A stretch of DNA of 64,000 nucleotides from Paenibacillus mesophilus. Its GTDB lineage: Bacteria; Bacillota; Bacilli; Paenibacillales; NBRC-103111. The notes beneath the pieces were generated by a model. The model had not been told where the DNA came from and did not search any database. It saw only the letters and a list, made by a program, of their open reading frames with translations. Location of the stretch: positions 434,001-498,000 of the forward strand of contig NZ_VCRA01000002.1 in assembly GCF_005938385.1 (NCBI RefSeq), given 5' to 3'. The translations under genes were made by a program, and so were the position numbers. This document shows positions 27,097 to 36,104 of this stretch, piece by piece (the first letter of the stretch is position 1; each line of letters opens with the position of its first letter).

Positions 27097-27137
27097 GCTC
27101 CTACCCTGTATATTCAGCGAATTTACAGGGTAGGAGC
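27097..27137. promoter_or_regulatory. 41-nt near-perfect palindrome in the leader of the binding-protein gene
   Basis: GCTCCTACCCTGTA and TACAGGGTAGGAGC (14-bp arms) enclose a spacer that itself pairs as ATTC-AGC-GAAT. Only one T-T mismatch breaks the palindrome. It is not followed by a T run. Its right arm contains TAGGAG, so as RNA it could hide a ribosome binding site; as DNA it could be an operator. Confidence 0.7.
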
Positions 27138-27163
27138 AAACGATGCTGGAGGGGGACAACAAC

Positions 27164-28501
27164 GTGGCGATCGTATCGAGAAAAATGGGAATGGCGTCTA
27201 TCTTGTTCATGCTTCCGCTTGCCGCTTGCGGCAAATTGGATAACGGTGCCGCGGATAAAGCACCGAACGCGCAGACGCCGCCGGCGGAAATTGTGTTCTA
27301 CGGGGGTTCGACCCAGCCGAAAGATTTCTTCGATAAACAGTACGGTGAATTGCTTTACAAAAAATTTCCGCAGCACACGTTCAAGTACATTCAGATGCCG
27401 AGCGGGAACATCCAGGAAGGCACGACGAAGCTGCTGACGGAAGGCCAACGGATCGATATTTTCTACAACAATATCGGGATTTTCGAGAATACGCTGTTCT
27501 CGTTCGGGATGCAGTACGATATGACCGATCTGATGAAGAAGCATCAAGTCGATCTGGGCCGGCTGGAGCAGGAATCGATCAAAGCGATGAAGCAGTTTTC
27601 CGGGGGGAAAACGTACGGCGTTCCGGTTACCGATATGAAGTTCGTACTCTTTTACAATAAAGATATATTCGATAAATTCGGCGTCGGTTATCCGCGGGAC
27701 GGCATGACATGGGATGAAGCGATCGAGCTCGGCAAGAAGCTGACGCGATTTGATAACGGCACACAGTATGTCGGTTTGAGTACTTCCCCGAGTCAATTCA
27801 TTGCTCAGAACCAGTTGTCCATCCCGATAGTCAACAACGAGACGGAGCAGCCGACAATTAATACGAATCCCGGCTGGCGCAGGCTGTTCGATGCGCTGTT
27901 CGTGCAACCGATGCAGGATAACGGCGTTCGCAGCAAGATCGGAGCATTGAAAGCGATTCCAGGCAACGATGCGTTCGTGACGAAACAGGATTTGGCGATG
28001 TACGCGTACAACATTGCCATCTACATCAGCCCGAGCCTAATCCCCGCCATGCAGCAGTTCAATTGGGATATGGTTACGGTGCCTGTCTTCCCCGATGCGC
28101 CGGGAGTCGGTTCGCAGACAACTCCGTTCTACTTCGGCTTGACCAATATGACGAAGGAGAAAGACGCCGCCATGGAAGTGCTGAAGTTCATGATTTCGGA
28201 CGAATACCAGAATTGGGTTTCCCGGCGCGGCTTCATTCCAACGTTGATGACGGATGAAACGAAGAGAGAGTATGGGAAAGAAACGGCTTTTCCGAATAAA
28301 AATTATGCCGCCCTCTTCAAGTACAAAAATGCTCCGATCCCGCCTTCCGCGGATTATACGTTCTCGGTGAACAGCGTATACGCGGCTTCCGCATTGCCGA
28401 TAGCGAACGGTACGAAAGATATGAACACGGCGTTCCGCGAGGCGGAGGAGCTCGCGCTCAAACGGATCGAGGAAGCCAAGAGAAACAGAACGGCAAAATA
28501 A
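27164..28501 (+). CDS. Family-1 extracellular solute-binding lipoprotein (sugar type), orphan
   Basis: 445 residues from GTG, 8 bp after GGAGGGGG; an in-frame ATG at 27143 also has a GGAG and cannot be excluded. A signal peptide with lipobox MLPLAAC is followed by a family-1 fold (YFGLTNMTKEKDAAMEVLKFM and GKTYGVPV). These bind oligosaccharides outside the membrane for ABC import. No permease or ATPase gene lies nearby, so it must use a distant or shared transporter, or act as a sensor partner. A perfect cre box precedes it, and a Tat-exported beta-helix protein gene follows. Confidence 0.9.
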   Translation: MAIVSRKMGMASILFMLPLAACGKLDNGAADKAPNAQTPPAEIVFYGGSTQPKDFFDKQYGELLYKKFPQHTFKYIQMPSGNIQEGTTKLLTEGQRIDIFYNNIGIFENTLFSFGMQYDMTDLMKKHQVDLGRLEQESIKAMKQFSGGKTYGVPVTDMKFVLFYNKDIFDKFGVGYPRDGMTWDEAIELGKKLTRFDNGTQYVGLSTSPSQFIAQNQLSIPIVNNETEQPTINTNPGWRRLFDALFVQPMQDNGVRSKIGALKAIPGNDAFVTKQDLAMYAYNIAIYISPSLIPAMQQFNWDMVTVPVFPDAPGVGSQTTPFYFGLTNMTKEKDAAMEVLKFMISDEYQNWVSRRGFIPTLMTDETKREYGKETAFPNKNYAALFKYKNAPIPPSADYTFSVNSVYAASALPIANGTKDMNTAFREAEELALKRIEEAKRNRTAK

Positions 28502-28583
28502 TTGAAATGCGACCGGTCAGATTGCGGGATTCGCCCTATTAGGAGCTTGTCCCGCCCGGGCAGTCGATTCTTTTCGATCGAAA

Positions 28584-28597
28584 TGTAAGCGATTTCA
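28584..28597 (+). promoter_or_regulatory. cre box upstream of the beta-helix protein gene
   Basis: TGTAAGCGATTTCA matches the full consensus TGWAANCGNTNWCA, 28 bp before the start codon, near or downstream of the expected transcription start, where CcpA blocks elongation or initiation. Confidence 0.72.
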
Positions 28598-28625
28598 ATA
28601 TTTAACTTAACAGGAGGAATGCAAG

Positions 28626-30929
28626 ATGGATGATAACAATGCGAAGAAGACCGGGGGAAGCGGGGAAGAGGCGCTAAACGGACGGAACGGCGCCATCAGC
28701 AGAAGAGCCGTATTGGCTTCACTTGGTATGGCAGGGGCTGCGGTCATCGGTTCGTCGCTCGACACCGCTCATGCCAACGCGGCATCCGTTCTGGAATCCG
28801 TATACGGAGATAATGCCAGGAAACCGGATAAGCCCCCGAAAGGCTCGCAGTTGCTGGACTGTTGTAATACTATCGTTCTGAACAGCGTGGTTGATTTTTT
28901 CACCGTTTCAATGACAGTCGATACGCTGTATATTGTGAAGGGATATCACGCGAATACGGATTATGGCGGCGGCCTATTGTTTTGGAACCCAAGCAAGCCA
29001 AAGAGCGAACATAACGGCGGAACCGTTATAAGCCCGACTGTTCCATGGGACGGATCCCGCGCAGGGCACTCCAACTTTCTTCTTGGCGTCGGCGAGACTC
29101 AGCCAAGCGGGCTGGGATGTTTCTATCGTCCTGAGCTCGAAAGCTATCCAGTTCAAATGTTCGGAGCGATCGCCGATTGGGACGGGACAACCGGGTTCGA
29201 TAACCGGCTTGTATTGGAAACAACCATCAAGTCGGTCTACAAGACGGTAATCCCGAAGGGGGATTACGGCGTCGGCGCTGCCGGCTCCATTTTCATCCAA
29301 GGTTATAACGGCAAACGAATCGAGGGCGAAGGAACGCTTCACAAGATGGGCCGCAAAGGCATATTTTCGTTTAACGCTTGCACGGACATTGCAATCAGCG
29401 GCATCGGCATGGACGGACAGATCGTCAGCGACGAGGCTGAAGGCGGCAACATTTGGGACGGTACACGTCCTGCCCTCAATTATGCGTTTGCAGTGTCGTT
29501 CGCCAATTGCCACCATTGCGAGGTAAGCGATACCCGCATCTATGATTTTGCTTGGGACGGGCTGGTCGCCCAAGGGACCGTGGCGGCAGGCGGCGAGTCG
29601 GCAACGCTCTCGACCGAGATCGTGTTCCGCAACAATAAGATCAGCTCGATCCGCGGCAGCCAAATATGGCTCAAGGCCGTTCGCGGGGCGGATATTAGCC
29701 GGAACAAGCTGTATAACCCGACCGACTTCGCCCAGAAAGCCAATGCGGTCTTTCTCGTGGAATGGTGCGAGGAAATGACGGTAGCTCATAACCGGATGAG
29801 CTTCATTGGGGACAACGCGGTCGGCATCGGCGAAATGCTGAACAACAACGCTTTTGCCCGCAACAAGCGCATTACCGTCGATCATAACCTGATCAAGACA
29901 ACCCGTTACCACTCCATCCTGGTCGCTCAGGGAGAAGATATCGACGTTACGAATAACATCATTCACGAGGCCGGAGCCAAGACCGTCATGCCGGGCAACA
30001 ACTCGGTCGTTCTTACCGCCGCCATAACGATTATGGCCGGAGGCATTTCTCCCAGCAATGCAAGAGTTTCAGTCCATGGCAATACGATCCGGAATCCGTA
30101 TGAGTATGGAGTGTACGGATTCGATCGGCCCGGCACATCTTTCGCCCAGTCTTCCGAAGACATTATTATAGAAAGCAATACGATTACTGGGGCGGGAAAG
30201 CCGCCTACAGCGACCCGGCTCGCCAGCGGCGGTATATTGACCCAATTCCAGAAGCCGGTCAAAATCTCCGGCAACGTCATCGACTATACCACGGGTGACG
30301 GAATCCGCGTATTCGGCGATGCGGTCATATCCGGAAACGTGCTGTCCCAGTTGATCGGACTCGGAATCAATGTGCCGGCGGACACGATATGGGGCAATAC
30401 GGACCTCAGTTCGGCATTAACCGGCAATACGGTCAGAGATGCGACACGAACAGGGATCAGCGTGGCGGGACGCGATCAAATAACGCTGACCGGCAATACG
30501 ACGATCCGATGCGGCAGGGACGTCAATCCGGGAACGGAGAATATTACGACAGCAACCCAATACGCCGGCATTTCTACCTATAACATCAGGCTCGTTCAAA
30601 CAGGCGGCAATCATATGCGCGAATGCGGCTCCAGCGGGTTCGTATCCCGGTTGTGCGAATATGTACATGACTCGGGCTCTACCATGTCGGAAAACGGCCA
30701 AGTGTTTACAGTAAACAACTTGAAGAGCGGAGCCTATCTGGAAGGCAGTTCGTCACGGCTGGTCAAGGCCGCATTCTTGCTTCCACAAGGCGATGGCGGT
30801 ACGACACAGCATTACCCCATACGCATCTTGTATGCGGATCCGTCGGCAGTCGCATTGGACGGCCGGTTTACCAACCATGCCAGTGCCAGTCTCGGAGTCA
30901 GCGCCAAATCTTTGATTAACATTCCATAA
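28626..30929 (+). CDS. Tat-exported right-handed beta-helix (pectate-lyase-like) protein
   Basis: 767 residues behind AGGAGGAA. The N-terminus has the twin-arginine motif SRRAVLASLG with a hydrophobic stretch and AHANA cleavage region, so it is exported folded. From about residue 250 to 700 the sequence is made of repeating units such as ISGNVIDYTTGDGIRVFGD and LTGNTTIRC, the ladder of a parallel beta-helix seen in pectate lyases, rhamnogalacturonases and alginate epimerases. Catalytic residues cannot be assigned. With the cre boxes and the neighbouring sugar-binding protein, a role in polysaccharide cleavage or isomerisation is likely. Confidence 0.85.
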   Translation: MDDNNAKKTGGSGEEALNGRNGAISRRAVLASLGMAGAAVIGSSLDTAHANAASVLESVYGDNARKPDKPPKGSQLLDCCNTIVLNSVVDFFTVSMTVDTLYIVKGYHANTDYGGGLLFWNPSKPKSEHNGGTVISPTVPWDGSRAGHSNFLLGVGETQPSGLGCFYRPELESYPVQMFGAIADWDGTTGFDNRLVLETTIKSVYKTVIPKGDYGVGAAGSIFIQGYNGKRIEGEGTLHKMGRKGIFSFNACTDIAISGIGMDGQIVSDEAEGGNIWDGTRPALNYAFAVSFANCHHCEVSDTRIYDFAWDGLVAQGTVAAGGESATLSTEIVFRNNKISSIRGSQIWLKAVRGADISRNKLYNPTDFAQKANAVFLVEWCEEMTVAHNRMSFIGDNAVGIGEMLNNNAFARNKRITVDHNLIKTTRYHSILVAQGEDIDVTNNIIHEAGAKTVMPGNNSVVLTAAITIMAGGISPSNARVSVHGNTIRNPYEYGVYGFDRPGTSFAQSSEDIIIESNTITGAGKPPTATRLASGGILTQFQKPVKISGNVIDYTTGDGIRVFGDAVISGNVLSQLIGLGINVPADTIWGNTDLSSALTGNTVRDATRTGISVAGRDQITLTGNTTIRCGRDVNPGTENITTATQYAGISTYNIRLVQTGGNHMRECGSSGFVSRLCEYVHDSGSTMSENGQVFTVNNLKSGAYLEGSSSRLVKAAFLLPQGDGGTTQHYPIRILYADPSAVALDGRFTNHASASLGVSAKSLINIP

Positions 30930-30948
30930 TCGAGCAGGTACCGCCGAG

Positions 30949-30989
30949 CAAGCTTTCAATCTTTGAGGTTGAAAAGCTTGATTTTTTTT
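30949..30989 (+). terminator. Terminator after the beta-helix gene
   Basis: CAAGCTTT-CAA pairs with TTGAAAAGCTTG, followed by eight T. Confidence 0.8.
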
Positions 30990-31205
30990 GAGGAGCGCCG
31001 CCACTATGCGGGAATAAGAGCGGTTACGGAAAGCGCCGAATAAGAGATGGTAGAGACCACTATTTTCTGGCAGAGAGGACAAATGGTTCACAAGTCACGT
31101 TGAGGTGCTTAATCGCCAAGCAAGTGCGGATTGAAAGTTGGCGCCATCTTCTTTATTATATAGTTAATCAAATAGATTTATAAAGTGTGGAGGAGAGAGA
31201 GAACG

Positions 31206-33743
31206 ATGAATCAATACGGGGAACGGGAACTATTTGGAATGGCTAAAGCTCAACAAGCGGTAAATTGGGCCGTCAAGCAGGAGGAAACTTATCGCGTAGC
31301 TCCCGGTGTCGTCCATACGATCCGGCAGCTTGCCGGCCGGGATATGGTGCAAACGATCCAAATGACCGAGATAGATGCGACAAATCCATACTTGCAGCTG
31401 GAAGCTTTCTCCTCGAATGGCACGGTTACCGGACTGGAGACGGTAGGCGGGATGCTTCGGCAATTGGAGGCGCAGGGGAAGCGGATCGTCGGCGGATTCA
31501 ACGGGGATTTTTTCAGCTATGCCGGTGTTCCGTCCGGACTGCAAATAACGAATGGGGAAGTCGTAACTTCTCCGTCGGTAACGAAAGTACTGATGGCCGT
31601 CATGCCGGACGGGACCGTCATTATTCGGGAGTCGGTCGAGATGAGCATGCTGCTGACAACGAGCTGCGGTTCATGTATTGGGCTGCATATGATCAATCGG
31701 GCGCAAAGCCCGGCATTTGCCGACCATGCATGGATCTATAATAATCGTTTCGGCAAGTCGACCCGCACTGCCGAAGGTACCGTCGAAGCGGTCATCACGG
31801 TTTCTGAAGGTAACGGTCTATTCATCGCAGGAAAGCGGATAACCGGAACGGTCGACCAAGCGGGCATAGGCTCCGGTACGCCGATCGAGAACGGCAAGCT
31901 CGTAATATCGGCAACCGGCACGAAGGCGCAATGGGTAGCGGAATATCTCGTTCCGGGAACGCAAGTACAGCTCGATCTTTCATTCGGCTCGGAAATCGAT
32001 CGGGCGCGGCAAGTTATCTCGGGCAGCTCGACATTAGGCTGCGTTCTGCTGCGAGACTCCGAGGTGCCGCACAGACTGCTGGATCCCGCCGTCAGGCAAA
32101 ACAGCGACCGTCATCCCCGTACCATGATCGGCGTCAAAGGAGGCAAGCTGTACTTGTTCGCCGTAGACGGGCGGCAGCCCGGACATTCGGATGGCGTTAC
32201 GATGGCTGAGAGCGCATACTACTTGCAATCGATCGGAATGGAGCAAGCCATTAACGTCGACGGCGGCGGGTCGACCACTTGCTATATCCGACCGCCCGGC
32301 GATGACCGTTCCGTGCTGAGCAATCGCCCTTCGGACGGATTCGAGCGCCTGGTCGGCAATACTTTGGCTTTATGGAGCACTGCTCCGTTACGCTCCCTGG
32401 AGGAGCTCGTATTGCTACCCGGCCGGACGGTCAAAGTGATGTGCGGCAGCAATGTTTCATTTTCCGTTAAAGGCCGAGACGCCTTCGGCAACAATGTCCC
32501 GATACGACAAGAACAGCTGGAGTGGAAGGTGTCGGGGAATATTGGCAAGGTGGACCCTACAGGCGGATTCCTTGCAGGCGCGGTCAAAGGAATCGGACAA
32601 ATTGCCGTTCGCTGCGGAACGGTAACTCAAACATGTACAATCATCGTCGAAGATCGTGCCGCCTCATTGCAAATAGAACCGTCATCCGTCGTCATGATGC
32701 CGGGAGGAAACGTGAACTTTCGGGCATTCGCCTACGACCTGAAGGGGGAGCGGGTTCGAATCGACGTCGAGCAATTGACTTGGTCGGTGCAAGGGGGAAT
32801 AGGAGAAGTCGCCGCAGCCGGCACATTTCACGCGTCGGAAAGTATGCTGCAAGGCAAAGTTATAGTCAGACACGGAGAGGCGATGACAGAGGCGGATGTC
32901 CGAATCGGGATACTGCCGCATCTCATAACCGGCTTCGAGTCGTTGGACGGCATGCTTGTCACCGAGTCCAATGCGGTTCCGGGTTCGGTTGCCCTATCAC
33001 GGACAGCAAGACCGCAGCCCGTTCGCTACGGCACCTTTTCCGCGAAGCTTGCGTATGATTTTACCGGCATGAAGGGGGTGTCGGAGGCGGGAATCCGCTT
33101 TATGGGACAATCGGACGATGCCGGATACTCGATCGAAGGCACCCCTTACCGTCTCAGCGTGTGGGTATTCGGGGATGCGAAACGGCATATGCTGCAGCTC
33201 CAGATAACCGATGCATCGGGTCGCAGGCAAAGCGTAAATGCAACGGAAGACGAGGGGGTGTATTGGAAAGGCTGGAAATACGTATACGCCGATATTCCCG
33301 TAAATATCGTTTATCCGATACAAGTAAACAAGCTGTCCGTCGTCGAAACGGATGAAGCGAATAAAGGTGACGGCATCGTTTATTTCGATAACTTCAGGGC
33401 CGAATACATGGATCTGAACGAGGATGTCGAAGGTCCGGCAATCGATCGGTTGACTCCTGCGCCGAATACGTCGCATAGGGCCGGAAGCCGACTCGTGATC
33501 AGCGCCGTCGTAACGGACGCGGGAAGCGGCGTCCAACCGGCATCCATTCGGATGTGGCTTAACGGTGTCGTCATGGACCATCGCTACGATGCCGTTACCG
33601 GCAAAGTCGAGTTTGTCCCCGAATCGGATTGGGAGGACGGGGAATACAACTTTGTCATCGAAGCGGCGGACAATAACGGAACCGCAGCCGTGCCGCCCGC
33701 CGGGTGGACGTTCCGGATAGGAGGGACCGGAATCGACGGCTAA
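31206..33743 (+). CDS. Phosphodiester glycosidase (NAGPA) domain protein, multidomain
   Basis: 845 residues from the ATG behind GGAGGAGAG. Residues about 80-390 form the NAGPA (phosphodiester alpha-GlcNAcase-like) domain: IVGGFNGDFFS, DGRQPGHSDGVTM and INVDGGGSTTCYI are its conserved core. Two Ig-like or bacterial surface-type modules (about 400-560) and a carbohydrate-binding-like beta-sandwich (about 580-745) follow, with another Ig-like segment at the end. Relatives are exported cell-wall or exopolysaccharide enzymes. Here no signal peptide is visible in the first 60 residues, which is odd for such a domain set. Confidence 0.87.
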   Translation: MNQYGERELFGMAKAQQAVNWAVKQEETYRVAPGVVHTIRQLAGRDMVQTIQMTEIDATNPYLQLEAFSSNGTVTGLETVGGMLRQLEAQGKRIVGGFNGDFFSYAGVPSGLQITNGEVVTSPSVTKVLMAVMPDGTVIIRESVEMSMLLTTSCGSCIGLHMINRAQSPAFADHAWIYNNRFGKSTRTAEGTVEAVITVSEGNGLFIAGKRITGTVDQAGIGSGTPIENGKLVISATGTKAQWVAEYLVPGTQVQLDLSFGSEIDRARQVISGSSTLGCVLLRDSEVPHRLLDPAVRQNSDRHPRTMIGVKGGKLYLFAVDGRQPGHSDGVTMAESAYYLQSIGMEQAINVDGGGSTTCYIRPPGDDRSVLSNRPSDGFERLVGNTLALWSTAPLRSLEELVLLPGRTVKVMCGSNVSFSVKGRDAFGNNVPIRQEQLEWKVSGNIGKVDPTGGFLAGAVKGIGQIAVRCGTVTQTCTIIVEDRAASLQIEPSSVVMMPGGNVNFRAFAYDLKGERVRIDVEQLTWSVQGGIGEVAAAGTFHASESMLQGKVIVRHGEAMTEADVRIGILPHLITGFESLDGMLVTESNAVPGSVALSRTARPQPVRYGTFSAKLAYDFTGMKGVSEAGIRFMGQSDDAGYSIEGTPYRLSVWVFGDAKRHMLQLQITDASGRRQSVNATEDEGVYWKGWKYVYADIPVNIVYPIQVNKLSVVETDEANKGDGIVYFDNFRAEYMDLNEDVEGPAIDRLTPAPNTSHRAGSRLVISAVVTDAGSGVQPASIRMWLNGVVMDHRYDAVTGKVEFVPESDWEDGEYNFVIEAADNNGTAAVPPAGWTFRIGGTGIDG

Positions 33744-33824
33744 CGCCGTCCCGACTTGTTGGAACGGGGATCGGATTGTATAATTCTTTTGTTACCCAAC
33801 CGACAAAAGAAGGAGGGAGATCCC

Positions 33825-34874
33825 ATGACATTCGGAGCCCGGATGCTCAAGACGGGAATCGCGGTCACGTTGGCTATATACGTGAGCACTTGGCTTCACT
33901 TCTCTCCTCCGGTCATTGCCGCCGTGGCGGCGATCTTCGCCGTGCAGCCGTCGATTTACCGTTCATGGCGCTACTTTCTCGATCAGGTGCAAACGAACAC
34001 GGTCGGAGCCACGATCGCGCTGCTGGCCGGCATGTTTTTCTCCAATGATCCGATCGCGATAGGAGTTATTTGCGTCCTCGTCATTATGCTCTGCATCAAA
34101 TTCAAGATGGAAGAAACGATCGGCTTGACGCTCGTAACGGTCGTGGCCGTCATGGAAGCATCGGGTCAATGGGATTTCGCTTTGAACCGGTTTCTGCTCA
34201 GCCTGATCGGCATCATATCCGCCTTTGTGATCAATATCGCGTTTCTGCCTCCGAAGCCCAAGTCGCAATTTTACGAGCAAGTCGATTCGGTATTTACCCA
34301 GTTGTCTTTGCTGCTTCGCACGGCCATATCCGATGAGATCAAGGAGAAAGTATTCCGCGAGCGGAGACAGGCGCTGCAAGACGGTCTTGCTTCGCTAACC
34401 GCCAAGTACAAGCTGCTCGAGGAGGAGCAGAAGAAGCTGAAGCGTACCAAATACCGGCAAACGCGTCAGCTTGTCGTGGACAAGCAGATGCTGTATACGC
34501 TTCAGAAAGGCTTCGAAGCGCTGGAAGCCGTGCACGAGCATTTTTTCCAAGCGGATCGGACCGAGGAAATGAATAGAAGATTCGATCGGCATTTGGAGAA
34601 AATGATCAAGTTTCATGAGCATGTTCTGCTGAAATTCGAGGACAAGCTGAAGTCCGGCAGCTGGGATTCGACTCCGGCAGAGGAAGCCAACGATGTATTT
34701 ATGAAACAGGCGATGACCCAATACAATGAAGGCAAGAACGGTTCATTGCGGCTCATTATCGTCGCGGCGGCCATATACGACTATGGTCATCAGACGGCCC
34801 GGTTGAACCGGATCGTCGAGCATGTCGACCCGGACGAGGAGGAGAAGGAGGAGGAACATATCCCCCAGAAGTGA
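33825..34874 (+). CDS. Aromatic acid exporter / FUSC family membrane protein (YqjA-like)
   Basis: 349 residues from the ATG after AAGGAGGGAG. About four to six membrane helices occupy residues 1-145, with the conserved start FGARMLKTGIAVTLAIYVS and the VQPSIYRSW segment of the ArAE family. The C-terminal 200 residues are cytoplasmic, helical and highly charged, ending in an acidic tail (DEEEKEEEH). The family exports aromatic carboxylic acids; the Bacillus relative is YqjA. It is transcribed alone, 81 bp after the glycosidase gene. Confidence 0.85.
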   Translation: MTFGARMLKTGIAVTLAIYVSTWLHFSPPVIAAVAAIFAVQPSIYRSWRYFLDQVQTNTVGATIALLAGMFFSNDPIAIGVICVLVIMLCIKFKMEETIGLTLVTVVAVMEASGQWDFALNRFLLSLIGIISAFVINIAFLPPKPKSQFYEQVDSVFTQLSLLLRTAISDEIKEKVFRERRQALQDGLASLTAKYKLLEEEQKKLKRTKYRQTRQLVVDKQMLYTLQKGFEALEAVHEHFFQADRTEEMNRRFDRHLEKMIKFHEHVLLKFEDKLKSGSWDSTPAEEANDVFMKQAMTQYNEGKNGSLRLIIVAAAIYDYGHQTARLNRIVEHVDPDEEEKEEEHIPQK

Positions 34875-34961
34875 AAATCTGCTTCGTAGATTAATCCTAT
34901 TACTTCTGGGGAAGCCCCCGATATCCACAGAAATTAGCTTCGCATAATTTCCTATACAATA

Positions 34962-34997
34962 AACAAAGCCGTCGGCTCTATGCCGGACGGCTTTGTT
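34962..34997. terminator. Bidirectional terminator
   Basis: 12-bp stem AACAAAGCCGTC / GACGGCTTTGTT between the converging FUSC and SRPBCC genes, with the T-rich side toward the minus-strand gene. A second hairpin CCCCAGAAGT / ACTTCTGGGG (34863-34911) overlaps the FUSC stop. Confidence 0.75.
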
Positions 34998-35007
34998 GCT
35001 GCAGCGG

Positions 35008-35517
35008 TTATTGAACGGACTGCAGGTGCTCGGCGAGACGATCCCAAGTTTCCGTAATGCCTTGCTCCATTCCCATATCGATAACTTTTTGGAGCGCTTC
35101 GGCGGAATCGTAGTGCGACCGGCTTACAAGCTTAGTCTTGCCTTCGTGAGACAGAAACGCCATCGTAACCCGAGTGGAGGGCATTCCCTCCGCCTCATTG
35201 CAATCGGCATCCGAGAAATAGTCGACGTAGACGATTTTTTCCGATTTTATGATTTCTTCGTAGACGGCTTTGCCCCAGGCTTCGAATCCATAAAAATCCC
35301 CTTGATTCTTATCGATACATTTCATGCAGTAATGCCATATGCCGCCCGGACGGAAGTCGACATTGCAAACCGTGAGCGTCCAGCCGCGAGGCCCCCACCA
35401 GTGCTTCAGATGCTCGGCCTCCGAGAATGCCCGGAATACGAGCTCGGGCGGCGCATCGAATACGCGCTCCAGAACAAATTCGGTACCTTCTACTCTTGTA
35501 ATCATTTTGTTGGACAT
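35008..35517 (-). CDS. SRPBCC/AHSA1-domain protein
   Basis: 169 residues behind AGGAGGAA. The AHSA1 pattern FDAPPELVFRAFSEAEHLKHWWGP, then FRPGGIWHYCM and GWDRLAEHL-type ending (ETWDRLAEHLQ) marks the START-like ligand-binding fold. Its role is unknown; such proteins commonly form two-gene operons with ArsR repressors, as here, where it starts 3 bp after the ArsR stop. It may bind the small molecule that the operon responds to. Confidence 0.9.
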   Translation of the reverse strand: MSNKMITRVEGTEFVLERVFDAPPELVFRAFSEAEHLKHWWGPRGWTLTVCNVDFRPGGIWHYCMKCIDKNQGDFYGFEAWGKAVYEEIIKSEKIVYVDYFSDADCNEAEGMPSTRVTMAFLSHEGKTKLVSRSHYDSAEALQKVIDMGMEQGITETWDRLAEHLQSVQ

Positions 35518-35520
35518 GGG

Positions 35521-35865
35521 TTATTCCTCCTGAAATGTGGTTTGATTGGGTTCATGGGTTCGCAGCTTATGCAAATAGTTCTCCAAGGCGTCGAGCCGCT
35601 CGTCCCAAACGCCGCGGTATGTTTCCAGCCAAGCGTCCAGCTCGCGGAATGGCTCCAGGCGTATCTTGTAGCTCCGGCGATTGGCGACAGCCTGTACTTC
35701 GACCAGCCCGGCCTCTAGCAGAACTCGCAGATGCTTCGAAGCTTGCGGCTGGCGGAGACCCAGCCGGTTAGCGATATCGCCGACGGTCAAAGGCCCGTTG
35801 AGCAGGAGCTCTACAATACGCAGGCGGTTGGGTTCTGCCAGTGCGCTAAATGTCGTTATATCCAT
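35521..35865 (-). CDS. ArsR-family winged-helix repressor
   Basis: 114 residues. The winged helix reads LAEPNRLRIVELLLNGPLTV, then LRQPQASKHLRVLLEAGLVE and RSYKIRLE. No Cys is present, so it is not a metal sensor of the ArsR/SmtB type; it belongs to the group paired with SRPBCC proteins. It is the first gene of the two-gene operon. An inverted repeat with 7-bp arms lies about 110 bp upstream. Confidence 0.92.
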   Translation of the reverse strand: MDITTFSALAEPNRLRIVELLLNGPLTVGDIANRLGLRQPQASKHLRVLLEAGLVEVQAVANRRSYKIRLEPFRELDAWLETYRGVWDERLDALENYLHKLRTHEPNQTTFQEE

Positions 35866-35973
35866 AATTCCATGTTGGGTACGGCGCGGGCGCTTTCTTC
35901 CGTTCGATTCATATCAGCCACCTCGTTTCATTGGTTACTTACCGTACTCACATTTACAATATACACTATAGGG

Positions 35974-35995
35974 AATATTCTTGTAAAGGAATATT
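35974..35995 (-). promoter_or_regulatory. Candidate ArsR operator
   Basis: AATATTC, 8-bp spacer, GAATATT, overlapping possible minus-strand promoter elements upstream of the ArsR gene. Confidence 0.4.
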
Positions 35996-36104
35996 TCAAA
36001 AAAACAGGCGGCTGTTTATTTTGCGGGAGTTGTGATATAAGGGAAGAAAGCTTATGACGCCCGGCACCGGTTGGATGTCGCAAGGATGAAAGGAGCGGTA
36101 CTCC

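Noticed and set aside
28974..29966. 330-codon minus-strand frame inside the beta-helix gene
   Set aside because: Antisense shadow of a repetitive gene with a Tat signal and cre box.
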